A stretch of DNA of 64,000 bases, taken from a bacterium. GTDB taxonomy: Bacteria; Electryoneota; Electryoneia; Electryoneales; Electryoneaceae. Position numbers and translations under genes: made by a program. The DNA lies in contig JANQEY010000074.1 of NCBI GenBank assembly GCA_028278125.1, positions 29,326-93,325 on the forward strand, read 5' to 3'. How positions within the stretch are numbered: the stretch's first letter is position 1; every line of letters begins with the position of its first letter. Positions 53,718 through 61,344 of the stretch are shown piece after piece. The notes below the pieces were generated by a model. The model searched no databases. It saw only the letters and a list, made by a program, of their open reading frames with translations, and had not been told where the DNA came from.

Positions 53718-53729
53718 AATCCAGCGACG

Positions 53730-53828
53730 TTATGGCTTTTTCTTCATCGCGATCCGTAAACAGACAGCCAAGCCACCATAGAGAACAACAGCTGTCAAAA
53801 CCCCAAATATTATCGCACCGGTGTTCAT
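53730..53828 (-). CDS. MetS-like small subunit of the SNF transporter
   Basis: A 32-residue frame begins at ATG 53828, directly after the TAG stop (53829) of the symporter gene, with GGAG lying inside the symporter's last codons. It encodes one membrane helix (GAIIFGVLTAVVLYGG) and a basic end (RIAMKKKP), starting MNTG. Bacterial sodium:neurotransmitter-type symporters such as MetP are often followed by such a single-helix MetS subunit, needed for transport activity. Position, size and sequence fit, so the call is reasonable although the protein is tiny. Confidence 0.75.
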   Translation of the reverse strand: MNTGAIIFGVLTAVVLYGGLAVCLRIAMKKKP

Positions 53829-55307
53829 CTATTTCTCCAATTCAACGGTTTTATTTTTCATTTGGAGGGATACAGCAGTTCCGACAATAATCGCGACCAC
53901 CAGCCATCCACCTAACCACAATGTCCAGATCGGGTAACCGCCATAGGCTTCGGTTATTTCTGTCCAGAGATTCCTTCCGATCATCACAAGCAGGATTAAA
54001 GGTGTAACCCAGCGGATGCATATATCCCACCATATTCCGACCTTGAATTCACTAACTTCGTTCAGGAATTCTCTCAATGATCCTGTCGGGAACATCCAAC
54101 CGGCAACTATACATTCGAGTAGTCCAACAATCGCTAGTCCCCAGGCGGAGATCCAGTGATCAACTATATCCAGCCAGTGATATCCACCCGCGAAACAGAA
54201 AGGTACCCCGAGCACAAACCCAGCGGAACAGATAACCATCGCCACTTTCTGCTTGGTGAATTTCCAACGGTCATGTGCTGCGGCGATAACCGCTTCCACC
54301 ATCGCGAACGCTGAATCAATTCCCAGGGTGAGCAGCATCAGGAAAAAGATCAGCCCGATAACATCCTGGAGAATAGGCATCGCGCTGATGGCTGTAGGGT
54401 ATGCTACAAACGCCAGCCCGAAGCCGGACGTTACTGCATCCGGCACCTCCACTCCCTGTAGAACTGCCAAGTAACCGACCGTTGAGAAGACTGCAAACCC
54501 GGCAAAATAACTCACACCCCCGTCTATCAGGGCTGTCATAAACGCGTTATTTGTGACGTCAGCCTTAGGCGGACGGTAGCTGGCATAGGCAACCATTATC
54601 CCCCATCCGATACCAACACTGAAGAAAACCTGTCCATAAGCCGCCAGCCAGACACTCGGTTCCAGCAATTTGGAAAAATCCGGTGTCAGGTAATAGCTGA
54701 TTCCTTCAACCGCTCCGGGTAGGGTTATTCCACGTATCACCAGGATGACCAGGAGGAACAAGGGAAGCGGCACACTCCACAGAACCACTTTGCCCACACG
54801 ATCCACACCTTTCGAGAGAATCCAGTAGATCGCCAACCATGTAGCAACCAGCCCGGCCAAAACAGGCAGGTTTAGCGGTCCCATCTGGCCGGGACCGTCC
54901 GTTATTTTGAGGAAATCGATGTTAAAGAATGTCCCTGCATCAACTCCCCATTTTTGACCCAGGGAATAGACCATGTAGTCCCAGGCCCAAGCCATAATCA
55001 CTGAGTAGTAGATAACTATCACCAGGCTGACACCGACACCGTACCATCCTACCCATTCCATCCGTGGATGCATACTTCGCATGGCTCCTGGCCCGGCTTT
55101 CTGAGATTTCTGACCGATTCCAAATTCAAGCATCAGGAGAGGGATTCCGGCAGTGAGAAGGGCAACCAGGTAAGGGATCATAAACGCGCCGCCACCGTTA
55201 GTGTAGGCTATATATGGAAACCGCCAGATATTTCCCAGCCCGACGGAACATCCAACTGCCGCGAGTATAAAACGGTACCGGCTTTTCCAACGGTCACGCT
55301 GCGCCAT
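53829..55307 (-). CDS. Sodium:neurotransmitter (SNF) family amino-acid symporter
   Basis: The start ATG 55307 follows GGGAGGG by eight bases. The 492-residue protein has about 11-12 membrane helices with the family landmarks: SRYRFILAAVGCSVGLGNIW (sodium/substrate site), WRFPYIAYTNGGGAF, MLEFGIGQKS, and FFSVGIGWGIMVAYASY in helix 6 with the substrate-binding hinge. Such symporters import amino acids with sodium. A MetS-like subunit is encoded immediately downstream. The substrate is not readable from the sequence. Confidence 0.93.
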   Translation of the reverse strand: MAQRDRWKSRYRFILAAVGCSVGLGNIWRFPYIAYTNGGGAFMIPYLVALLTAGIPLLMLEFGIGQKSQKAGPGAMRSMHPRMEWVGWYGVGVSLVIVIYYSVIMAWAWDYMVYSLGQKWGVDAGTFFNIDFLKITDGPGQMGPLNLPVLAGLVATWLAIYWILSKGVDRVGKVVLWSVPLPLFLLVILVIRGITLPGAVEGISYYLTPDFSKLLEPSVWLAAYGQVFFSVGIGWGIMVAYASYRPPKADVTNNAFMTALIDGGVSYFAGFAVFSTVGYLAVLQGVEVPDAVTSGFGLAFVAYPTAISAMPILQDVIGLIFFLMLLTLGIDSAFAMVEAVIAAAHDRWKFTKQKVAMVICSAGFVLGVPFCFAGGYHWLDIVDHWISAWGLAIVGLLECIVAGWMFPTGSLREFLNEVSEFKVGIWWDICIRWVTPLILLVMIGRNLWTEITEAYGGYPIWTLWLGGWLVVAIIVGTAVSLQMKNKTVELEK

Positions 55308-55396
55308 GAACAACCCTCCCATACGGTGTCGTCCCCGTCACACCATCTTGTTAAACTTTAGCAAGAAGATGATCGGAAACTAGTGACGATTTTATC

Positions 55397-55430
55397 GTGG
55401 GTGGCCTGACATGCGAAGCTTGTCAGGTTT
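55397..55430 (+). repeat. GGTGGCC palindrome (family A)
   Basis: Stem CCTGACA/TGTCAGG with loop TGCGAAGCT, followed by TTT. Confidence 0.85.
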
Positions 55431-55490
55431 CATAGCCATCTTTCCAACTTTCCACTATTTCATTCGTTGATAAGCCCTGATACCCGACAA

Positions 55491-55521
55491 ATCCGCCTAC
55501 TGGCGGAATGTCGGGCCACCC
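55491..55521 (-). repeat. GGTGGCC palindrome (family A), long form
   Basis: Stem CCCGACA/TGTCGGG with inner TCCGCC/GGCGGA; the GGGTGGCC flank is on the minus strand. Confidence 0.85.
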
Positions 55522-55541
55522 GTCGAGAAGTGCAAAATAGT

Positions 55542-55580
55542 GTCGTTGCGAGGGAGCGCAGCGACGAACCAATCTCGATT
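55542..55580 (-). repeat. Dispersed repeat D (inverted copy)
   Basis: GTCGTTGCGAGGGAGCGCAG and GACGAACCAATCTCGAT; reverse complement of the copies at 49609 and 53546. Confidence 0.75.
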
Positions 55581-55857
55581 TGTCAATGAAGATGAAGCAT
55601 TTGAATTCAATTTGAATAGCTGAAGATAGAATTTGTTGTAATATTTCGCAACGATTTTATCTCACAAGAGAAAAAGATACCTGTTAACAGTTGAGATATT
55701 ATGACGCCCTCTCGGAGTGATTTTTCTGCGAAAACTCAAGGTTTAGTTGAAGATACCGATGAGAAGAGAGTGAAGGGTCGGTTTCTTTTGGGGGAATCGG
55801 CCGTTTGTGGTCGACACCGGACGATCAGCAAGGCGCAGGAAAATCCGGTTTATGAAC

Positions 55858-55918
55858 AGCGCTCCATCTCGCTCCCGATACAATCGGGAATCCCCACCCG
55901 GGGATGAGATGGGGCGCT
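55858..55918. other. Three-way-junction inverted-repeat element
   Basis: AGCGCTCCATCTC (55858-55870) pairs with GAGATGGGGCGCT (55906-55918) with a single G-T pair. Inside lie two abutting perfect hairpins: TCCCGAT/ATCGGGA around ACA (55873-55889) and ATCCCC/GGGGAT around ACCC (55890-55905). The whole folds as a compact three-way junction, either as RNA or as single-stranded DNA. Confidence 0.75.
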
Positions 55919-56093
55919 GATGCGTTACATAAAGAAATGAATCAACCACTTCACAGTTTTCAGGTTTGATTGTAGACACAACTTCTAATTAGTATCAATC
56001 ATATAGATATTTACATTTTTTACTTTGCATCGTATAATTACTTCAAGTTATTTGAACTATCGTAGTTTTTGAAAAGATTGGAGGTTTAGGCTA

Positions 56094-56957
56094 ATGACTA
56101 TCGACGACAAAAGCTTATACCAACTGACACCAGCCGAATTCGAAAAACTATGCGTTGAAATATTTAAGCTTAAGGGATTTAAAGATGTTGAGCATGTTGG
56201 TGGTCCTGGCGATCAAGGTATAGATATAGTAAGTCAAACTGACGGGGAAAAAATAGCTGTCCAAGTAAAACATGCAAAACATTTGTCTTTACCAGCAATA
56301 CGTAGTGTAGTTGAAAGGATGCTTGAAAGCACATTTCAACCTGAACGAATAGTTATAATGACTTCAGCAGAACTCTCACCTACTCGTAGAGAATCAATCC
56401 GGGATATGTTTGAGAATATAACAATTGAATATTTGGATCGAAGTGAAATATTGCATGTACTCAATCGCCACCCCAAACTTCAACAGTTGTTTTTAGCTCC
56501 GGCACAGAAAAGAACTACTCAACAAAAATGGACACTATCCATTGGATCAATCGGCGCGTTAGCTTCCATATTTGCAATAATATTTTCTATTACATCCATA
56601 TTAATCCAACCGACAAAACCAGGTCTAAACAAAAGAATTGAAACAGTAGAAGATGCGATTGGAAATTTAAAAGACCTCGAGAGACATTTGATCGAGATTA
56701 AGGAAGAAATGGTCGAAACTGAGAAAGAAATAGATCTTATTGAACAAGAATATGCAGAGGCTAAGCTACTTCAAAAACTATCTGAGGAAGAGTTTAAAGC
56801 CGTCAAGAGTGCCCTGCAAACCAAGTCCTGGATTGAAACAGCTATAAATTATGGACTTGGTTTTATCTTTGGTATTGCTTCATCATTGATCGCTAGTGTT
56901 GTCCATTCACGAATCCGACAAAGTCGAGCTCTAAGTAAAAATTACGGAAATACATAA
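56094..56957 (+). CDS. Membrane-anchored Mrr-type restriction endonuclease-like protein
   Basis: Residues 1 to about 130 form an Mrr-type nuclease domain (LTPAEFEKLCVEIFKLKGF, GGPGDQGIDIVSQTDGEKIA, VQVKHAKH), with the PD-(D/E)xK catalytic residues visible as Asp in QGIDIV and Gln-x-Lys in VQVKHA. A membrane helix (about 148-168), a coiled coil (about 175-235, E/K/L-rich) and a second helix (about 245-270) follow. The nuclease therefore sits at the membrane. GGAGG lies nine bases before the ATG. Base composition is clearly AT-richer than the core genes. It is convergent with a UvrD-like helicase gene, with 88 bases between stops. A role in defence against foreign DNA is inferred from the family and neighbour. 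Confidence 0.85.
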   Translation: MTIDDKSLYQLTPAEFEKLCVEIFKLKGFKDVEHVGGPGDQGIDIVSQTDGEKIAVQVKHAKHLSLPAIRSVVERMLESTFQPERIVIMTSAELSPTRRESIRDMFENITIEYLDRSEILHVLNRHPKLQQLFLAPAQKRTTQQKWTLSIGSIGALASIFAIIFSITSILIQPTKPGLNKRIETVEDAIGNLKDLERHLIEIKEEMVETEKEIDLIEQEYAEAKLLQKLSEEEFKAVKSALQTKSWIETAINYGLGFIFGIASSLIASVVHSRIRQSRALSKNYGNT

Positions 56958-57045
56958 GATATCATAAGAAAAGATATTGTGAACAGGCTTCTCCAAAACC
57001 TGCAGATCTTGGCGCCGGGGAAACTAACCGATTCAGATCTGTTCT

Positions 57046-59013
57046 TTACCCGGAATTCGTTGATCTCTGGATACTTGATAAAAATTCTCTACCAGATATC
57101 GTTGTTGGACATGTTGGACCTAGCTCACGCACAAATTGACTTGTACTAGCTCGGAAATAATCAGGTGTACCGCTAGAAAAGGGATACCGCATTTTATATG
57201 CAATTTCTCTTTCAATTTGAGTCACACTTGAGATTATTAAAGTACTTCTTGGACGTGTAATCGCCACATAGAACAAGCGCCTTTGTTCTTCCAGCGAAGC
57301 ACGTTGCTCAGGTGGTGATAATTTTTGATCAATAAAAGGGATAAGTCCCCCAACACATCCCACAATAACAACCATATCAGCAGTTAATCCCTTTGCTTTG
57401 TGCAAACTCATAACACGAACAAAATCTACGTCTGTTGGTAATTCTGGTTGAGTAATACTTTGTTTCAGGACCTCAAGTACTTTTGCAGGATCAGCTTCAT
57501 GTAACTCTTGACCGGAAAGTGCGCCACGTATCCCTTGAGCCCATTCCTCATCTGGAAATATTATATCAATTAGTTCCTCACCTAATAATCCTTCCAAACC
57601 AGCTAATTCTTCCCTTAGTTGGAGATATCTAGTTTTAATCCCAATTGTGTATGGAATAGTAATTTCACCTTCTGAAAGCCGGAACAAACAATCCCCCATA
57701 GAAAGTTCTTTTTCCTCACAATAGTCGATTAATCTTTTCCATTCATTTTTTCTAAGTTCCTGACTTCCAAATCCACACCAACATCTTAGAGCAACCTGAT
57801 CTTCAGGATTTACAAGAAGATTTAACAAGGTAAATGCCTGCTGAGATTTTGAATTATCTAGTCGTTTTGGATCTCCATCTAGTGCTTGTTCATGAAAGAA
57901 ACTATGTGCGAGTATTCCAGCGTTATTCAAGGCATCTCTTACCAGGTAACCAAATTGTTTCCGCTGTGCAAGTACCAGAACCTGACCTTGCGAAACCATT
58001 TCAGAGTTAATCTTGTTTTTTATTATTTTGGCAATACCTTCTGCTTCATCTTTCATAGTACGCCACTGAATAATAATAACCTCTCCATTAGGATTACTTT
58101 CATAAGGATGTAACACTCTTTGTTGACGTCGATTATTATATATTAAGGAGTTAGCTAGTTTAACTACATTCTGTGGACATCTTCTACAGACATCTAGTCC
58201 AATATCTACTGTACCTTCATGAGTATGATCGAATTCTGATATTCCTTCTGGGTGAGCATATTTAAACGAGTAGATAGATTGATCTTCATCGCCAATTACA
58301 CTGATCGTCCCGAAATCAGCAAGAGTATCTAAAAGTACTTGTTCGCTCTTATTTAAATCTTGATACTCATCAATAATTACATGATCAAACTTGGAATGAT
58401 ATTCTGATTCTGGATTATCACGTAAAAATTGTAATGTAATTGGCACTAGTTCTCCTATTAACATTGCATTATGATTTGTTAACCAGCGAATCAGTTCCTT
58501 GTGAAAGGTTTTATCTACTATGTCTTTTGGCCACAATGGATCATCAGATTGCAATCTTGCCCATGCTGCACTAAAGGCTTTTATTCTTTTTTCTCTCTGA
58601 TTGACTGTCCCAAAATTCGGATTGTCTAAATCAATTCTAAGAAATTTCGCTTCAAATTCTAATAAGGGTCTAGGTGTTCGTTGAGTTTGTTCTAATGCAC
58701 CGACATGTGAAAGTATATTGTAGCATAACGAGTGAAGGGTTCCTGCCCAAACCTGTGATGATCCTTCAACACCAAGGTTCACTAGTTCTTGTTGAAGATC
58801 GATCGCTGCTGCTCTAGTGAATGTGCAAACCAAAATTTTCCTTGGATTTACATCCGTGTCCTGTAAAAGGCGAGCAACCCTACGCATTAAAGAAAAGGTT
58901 TTTCCTGTACCAGGACCAGCTAATACTCTTAAGGGCGAAGCCTGTGTTGATGCAATAGCCCTTGCATTTCCCTCTAATCCTTTGTCCCATCTGGTTTCAT
59001 CAGTTTTGCACAT
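57046..59013 (-). CDS. UvrD/Rep-like superfamily 1 helicase
   Basis: The 655-residue protein has all main SF1A motifs: Walker A in LAGPGTGKTFSLMRRV, motif Ia CTFTRAAAIDLQQEL, motif II IIDEYQDLNKSE, motif III IGDEDQSIYSFKYAH, motif V VMSLHKAKGLTADMVVIV and motif VI FYVAITRPRSTLIIS. It is shorter than housekeeping UvrD (about 720) and the C-terminal end differs. GAGGGAAG lies before the ATG at 59013. It is AT-rich like the nuclease gene, suggesting joint acquisition. It could take part in a defence system (as UvrD-like GajB does in Gabija) or in repair; neither is proven. Confidence 0.9.
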   Translation of the reverse strand: MCKTDETRWDKGLEGNARAIASTQASPLRVLAGPGTGKTFSLMRRVARLLQDTDVNPRKILVCTFTRAAAIDLQQELVNLGVEGSSQVWAGTLHSLCYNILSHVGALEQTQRTPRPLLEFEAKFLRIDLDNPNFGTVNQREKRIKAFSAAWARLQSDDPLWPKDIVDKTFHKELIRWLTNHNAMLIGELVPITLQFLRDNPESEYHSKFDHVIIDEYQDLNKSEQVLLDTLADFGTISVIGDEDQSIYSFKYAHPEGISEFDHTHEGTVDIGLDVCRRCPQNVVKLANSLIYNNRRQQRVLHPYESNPNGEVIIIQWRTMKDEAEGIAKIIKNKINSEMVSQGQVLVLAQRKQFGYLVRDALNNAGILAHSFFHEQALDGDPKRLDNSKSQQAFTLLNLLVNPEDQVALRCWCGFGSQELRKNEWKRLIDYCEEKELSMGDCLFRLSEGEITIPYTIGIKTRYLQLREELAGLEGLLGEELIDIIFPDEEWAQGIRGALSGQELHEADPAKVLEVLKQSITQPELPTDVDFVRVMSLHKAKGLTADMVVIVGCVGGLIPFIDQKLSPPEQRASLEEQRRLFYVAITRPRSTLIISSVTQIEREIAYKMRYPFSSGTPDYFRASTSQFVRELGPTCPTTISGREFLSSIQRSTNSG

Positions 59014-59254
59014 AACTTCCCTCGGATTCCTTTGAGAATAAGAATTATGAATAAATGTCCTTGAACCTTTACAAATGATATAGATGACACGAATTCAATT
59101 ATAAATGATTTTGCGAATTCAGATTATTCAAAGATAAGTAATTTTATATTCTCCTTATAAACTTTCTTTGAAAATTTGATGATTTTTAAACAATATTTTA
59201 ATAACAAACATTATAACTGTTTGTAAATTAAATCAATTTTCTCAATTCATATAT

Positions 59255-59286
59255 AAAAAGGGCTGACCCGTAAAGAGTCAGCCCTT
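59255..59286 (-). terminator. Intrinsic terminator of the rplU-rpmA-mdh transcript
   Basis: AAGGGCTGAC and GTCAGCCCTT form a 10-base stem; on the minus strand a T-run follows. Confidence 0.9.
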
Positions 59287-59340
59287 AACTTTATTTCAAA
59301 AGCTTAAATCAAGCTTTTTAATAGTCTAAGTATTCCGATC

Positions 59341-60276
59341 TTAGATAAACTTTGCAACGTCAGCTAACAGGCCTTCTACGGCGTCCACGGACTTGTCAAA
59401 CAGCGCCTGTTCGTCAGCGTTGAACGGGTACTCGATAATCTTTTCGATACCGTTCTTGCCAATAATAATCGGTACACCCATGTAAATATCGTTGTGGCTG
59501 TATTCACCCTGCAGCCATGCGCAACAAGGAAGTACACGTTTGCTGTTCTTGACGATTGCTTCAGCCATCTCAACAGCGCCAGCTGCCGGAGCCATGTAGG
59601 CAGATCCGAACTTGAGAAGCTTGACAATTTCACCACCGCCACCGGCGGCACGTTTTACCATCGCGTCGATTTTATCCTTGGAGACCCAGTGTTCGAGGGG
59701 AAGTCCGGCGATTGTTGTGAAACGTGGCAATGGAACCATTGTGTCACCATGTCCACCGAGAACCATCGCCTGGATATCACGGACACTGACACCTGTTTCC
59801 ATCGCTATGAAGGCACGGAAACGTGCTGTATCGAGGATACCTGCCATTCCGAAAACGCGGTTTGGCGGGAAACCGGTAACCTTGAGCGCGACATATGCCA
59901 TCGCGTCCAGGGGATTGGCAACCATGATTACAATAGCGTTCGGGCTGAGTTCTTTTACCTTTTCCATGCAGGGACGAACGATTGCGACATTTGCCTCGAG
60001 CAGATCGTCACGGCTCATACCCGGTTTACGCGGCCTTCCGGCTGTGTGGATTACTATGTCGCTATTTGCTGTGTCAGCCCAGTCATTGGTACCAATAACC
60101 TTGGTATCTTTCATCCACACCGGGGCAGACTGCCTCTGGTCGAGTGCCTTACCCTGTGGCATGTCCTCAATTACATCAATCACTACAACTTCTTCGGCCA
60201 ACTCTTGAATCATCAGCGCTTGCGCGGTATGCTCACCTACATACCCGGCACCAATCACGGTAATCTTCTTGACCAC
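59341..60276 (-). CDS. mdh: Malate dehydrogenase
   Basis: The 311-residue enzyme interconverts malate and oxaloacetate with NAD in the citric acid cycle. The nucleotide motif is GAGYVGEHTA and the acidic residue for NAD (Asp in VVIDVIEDMP) follows. The substrate Arg sits in AGRPRKPGMSRDDLL, NPLDAM is present, and the catalytic His is in GGHGDTMVPLPR. This is the LDH-like MDH type. The start is GTG 60276 with GGGAGGAG upstream. It lies 40 bases after rpmA, so it is likely co-transcribed with the ribosomal genes. Confidence 0.95.
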   Translation of the reverse strand: MVKKITVIGAGYVGEHTAQALMIQELAEEVVVIDVIEDMPQGKALDQRQSAPVWMKDTKVIGTNDWADTANSDIVIHTAGRPRKPGMSRDDLLEANVAIVRPCMEKVKELSPNAIVIMVANPLDAMAYVALKVTGFPPNRVFGMAGILDTARFRAFIAMETGVSVRDIQAMVLGGHGDTMVPLPRFTTIAGLPLEHWVSKDKIDAMVKRAAGGGGEIVKLLKFGSAYMAPAAGAVEMAEAIVKNSKRVLPCCAWLQGEYSHNDIYMGVPIIIGKNGIEKIIEYPFNADEQALFDKSVDAVEGLLADVAKFI

Positions 60277-60316
60277 TGGTCTTCTCCTCCCTTAAGCTAA
60301 AAGAATAATTCGAATA

Positions 60317-60580
60317 CTATTCCATTTCCGCAGGATTAACATGGATAGTCCGGGCTCTTTTTCCCGCTGTAGAAAATTCTACTATCCCGTCAACCTTGGA
60401 GAAAAGTGTATCGTCTTTCCCCTTGCCTACATTCCGGCCGGGGTGAAAATGTGTACCGCGTTGACGTACTATGATACTTCCAGCAGTTACCAGTTCGCCA
60501 CTATACCTCTTGACACCGAGAAACTGGGGATTGCTGTCACGTCCGTTACGTGAACTGCCCATTCCTTTTTTGTGGGCCAT
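60317..60580 (-). CDS. rpmA: Ribosomal protein bL27
   Basis: The 87-residue protein has the canonical bL27 sequence ([50 protein letters not shown]). The N terminus starts MAHKKG directly, with no cleavable extension. It is a component of the large ribosomal subunit near the peptidyl-transferase centre, and the second gene of rplU-rpmA-mdh. Confidence 0.98.
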   Translation of the reverse strand: MAHKKGMGSSRNGRDSNPQFLGVKRYSGELVTAGSIIVRQRGTHFHPGRNVGKGKDDTLFSKVDGIVEFSTAGKRARTIHVNPAEME

Positions 60581-60659
60581 GATTTACTCCTTTACCAGAC
60601 AACACGGGGGGAAAACATAAGGAATTTCACCTCAATTTTCACCCCATAAAACTGATACA

Positions 60660-60980
60660 TTACTTAGCGGATAATTTGGAAATTTCAATTATTGTATTAT
60701 ACTCCCGGGCGTTGGCAGTTTTCCGGTAACCTTTACGGCGTTTTTTCTTGTAAACCAGAACTTTTTTACCACGGGAATGTTCAATAACTTTTGCTTCCGC
60801 CTTTGCTCCATCAATAAACGGAGCGCCTACAGAAACTTTACCATCGTTGTTTACGAGCAGTATTTTATCCAGGGTGACTTTTGCACCCTCTTCAGCCTCA
60901 AGTCGAGGAACAGTTAATTTTCCGCCTTCTTCGATCTTGAACTGATGTCCCGATATTTCTGCTATAGCATAACCTTGCAT
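60660..60980 (-). CDS. rplU: Ribosomal protein bL21
   Basis: The start ATG 60980 has GGAG nine bases upstream; an open TTG lies five codons before. The 106-residue protein matches bL21 (YAIAEISGHQFKIEEGG, DKILLVNNDGKVSVGAP, KVLVYKKKRRKGYRKT). It opens the rplU-rpmA operon. Confidence 0.97.
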   Translation of the reverse strand: MQGYAIAEISGHQFKIEEGGKLTVPRLEAEEGAKVTLDKILLVNNDGKVSVGAPFIDGAKAEAKVIEHSRGKKVLVYKKKRRKGYRKTANAREYNTIIEISKLSAK

Positions 60981-61344
60981 TTTCTTGTACTCCAAGTCCT
61001 TCGTTCAAAGCAAACAGGAATATAAGAGCTCTCCTGAATCAGGGTCAACAACGAAATTATTTCTCCTCCCCGAGTAGGGACAGGAAAAACAGCCCGTAAA
61101 AGGTAAGAATTCTACGGGTGAAATGGTCTCCACAATCCTGTTGATAATCTCGTCGAGAATTTACAATCGCTATTGACTGATTACATCACTCCTTATATTA
61201 TAAGATTAATCAGGGATAATATCATAAAATTAACAGTTTAATCCAAGTATTTCTCGATTCTTAAGACTCGCTCTCCAGACTGGCTCTGAATTTCGGGAAA
61301 AATGACCGATAATATTTACAGGCGGCCTCTTCCAGGAGAATTAT
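60981..61344. other. Divergent promoter region of rplU and the HDOD gene
   Basis: About 360 bases between two outward-facing genes. Both ribosome sites are visible (GGAG before rplU, AGGAG before the HDOD gene). No clear structured leader or operator stands out. Confidence 0.5.

Larger units (their letters stand above)
53390..53729. other. Repeat-filled gap
   Basis: Two repeat C copies (53417, 53590), one repeat D copy (53546) and two GTAGC elements (53467, 53692) account for most of this stretch. No gene is supported. Confidence 0.75.
55308..56093. other. Repeat-rich gap with a structured element
   Basis: Two GGTGGCC palindromes (55397, 55491) and an inverted repeat D copy (55542) occupy the left part. 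A 61-base three-way-junction element lies at 55858-55918. The open frames seen across 55701-55979 have no ribosome site or family feature and are not annotated. The last 110 bases are AT-rich and lie just before the nuclease gene. Confidence 0.65.

Noticed and set aside
26261..55580. Repeat-rich gaps as a CRISPR array
   Set aside because: The repeats are widely scattered, differ in sequence and orientation, and have no regular spacers or cas genes.
55701..55979. Short frames on both strands around 55.7-56.0 kb
   Set aside because: They overlap the three-way-junction element, lack ribosome sites and have no family features.
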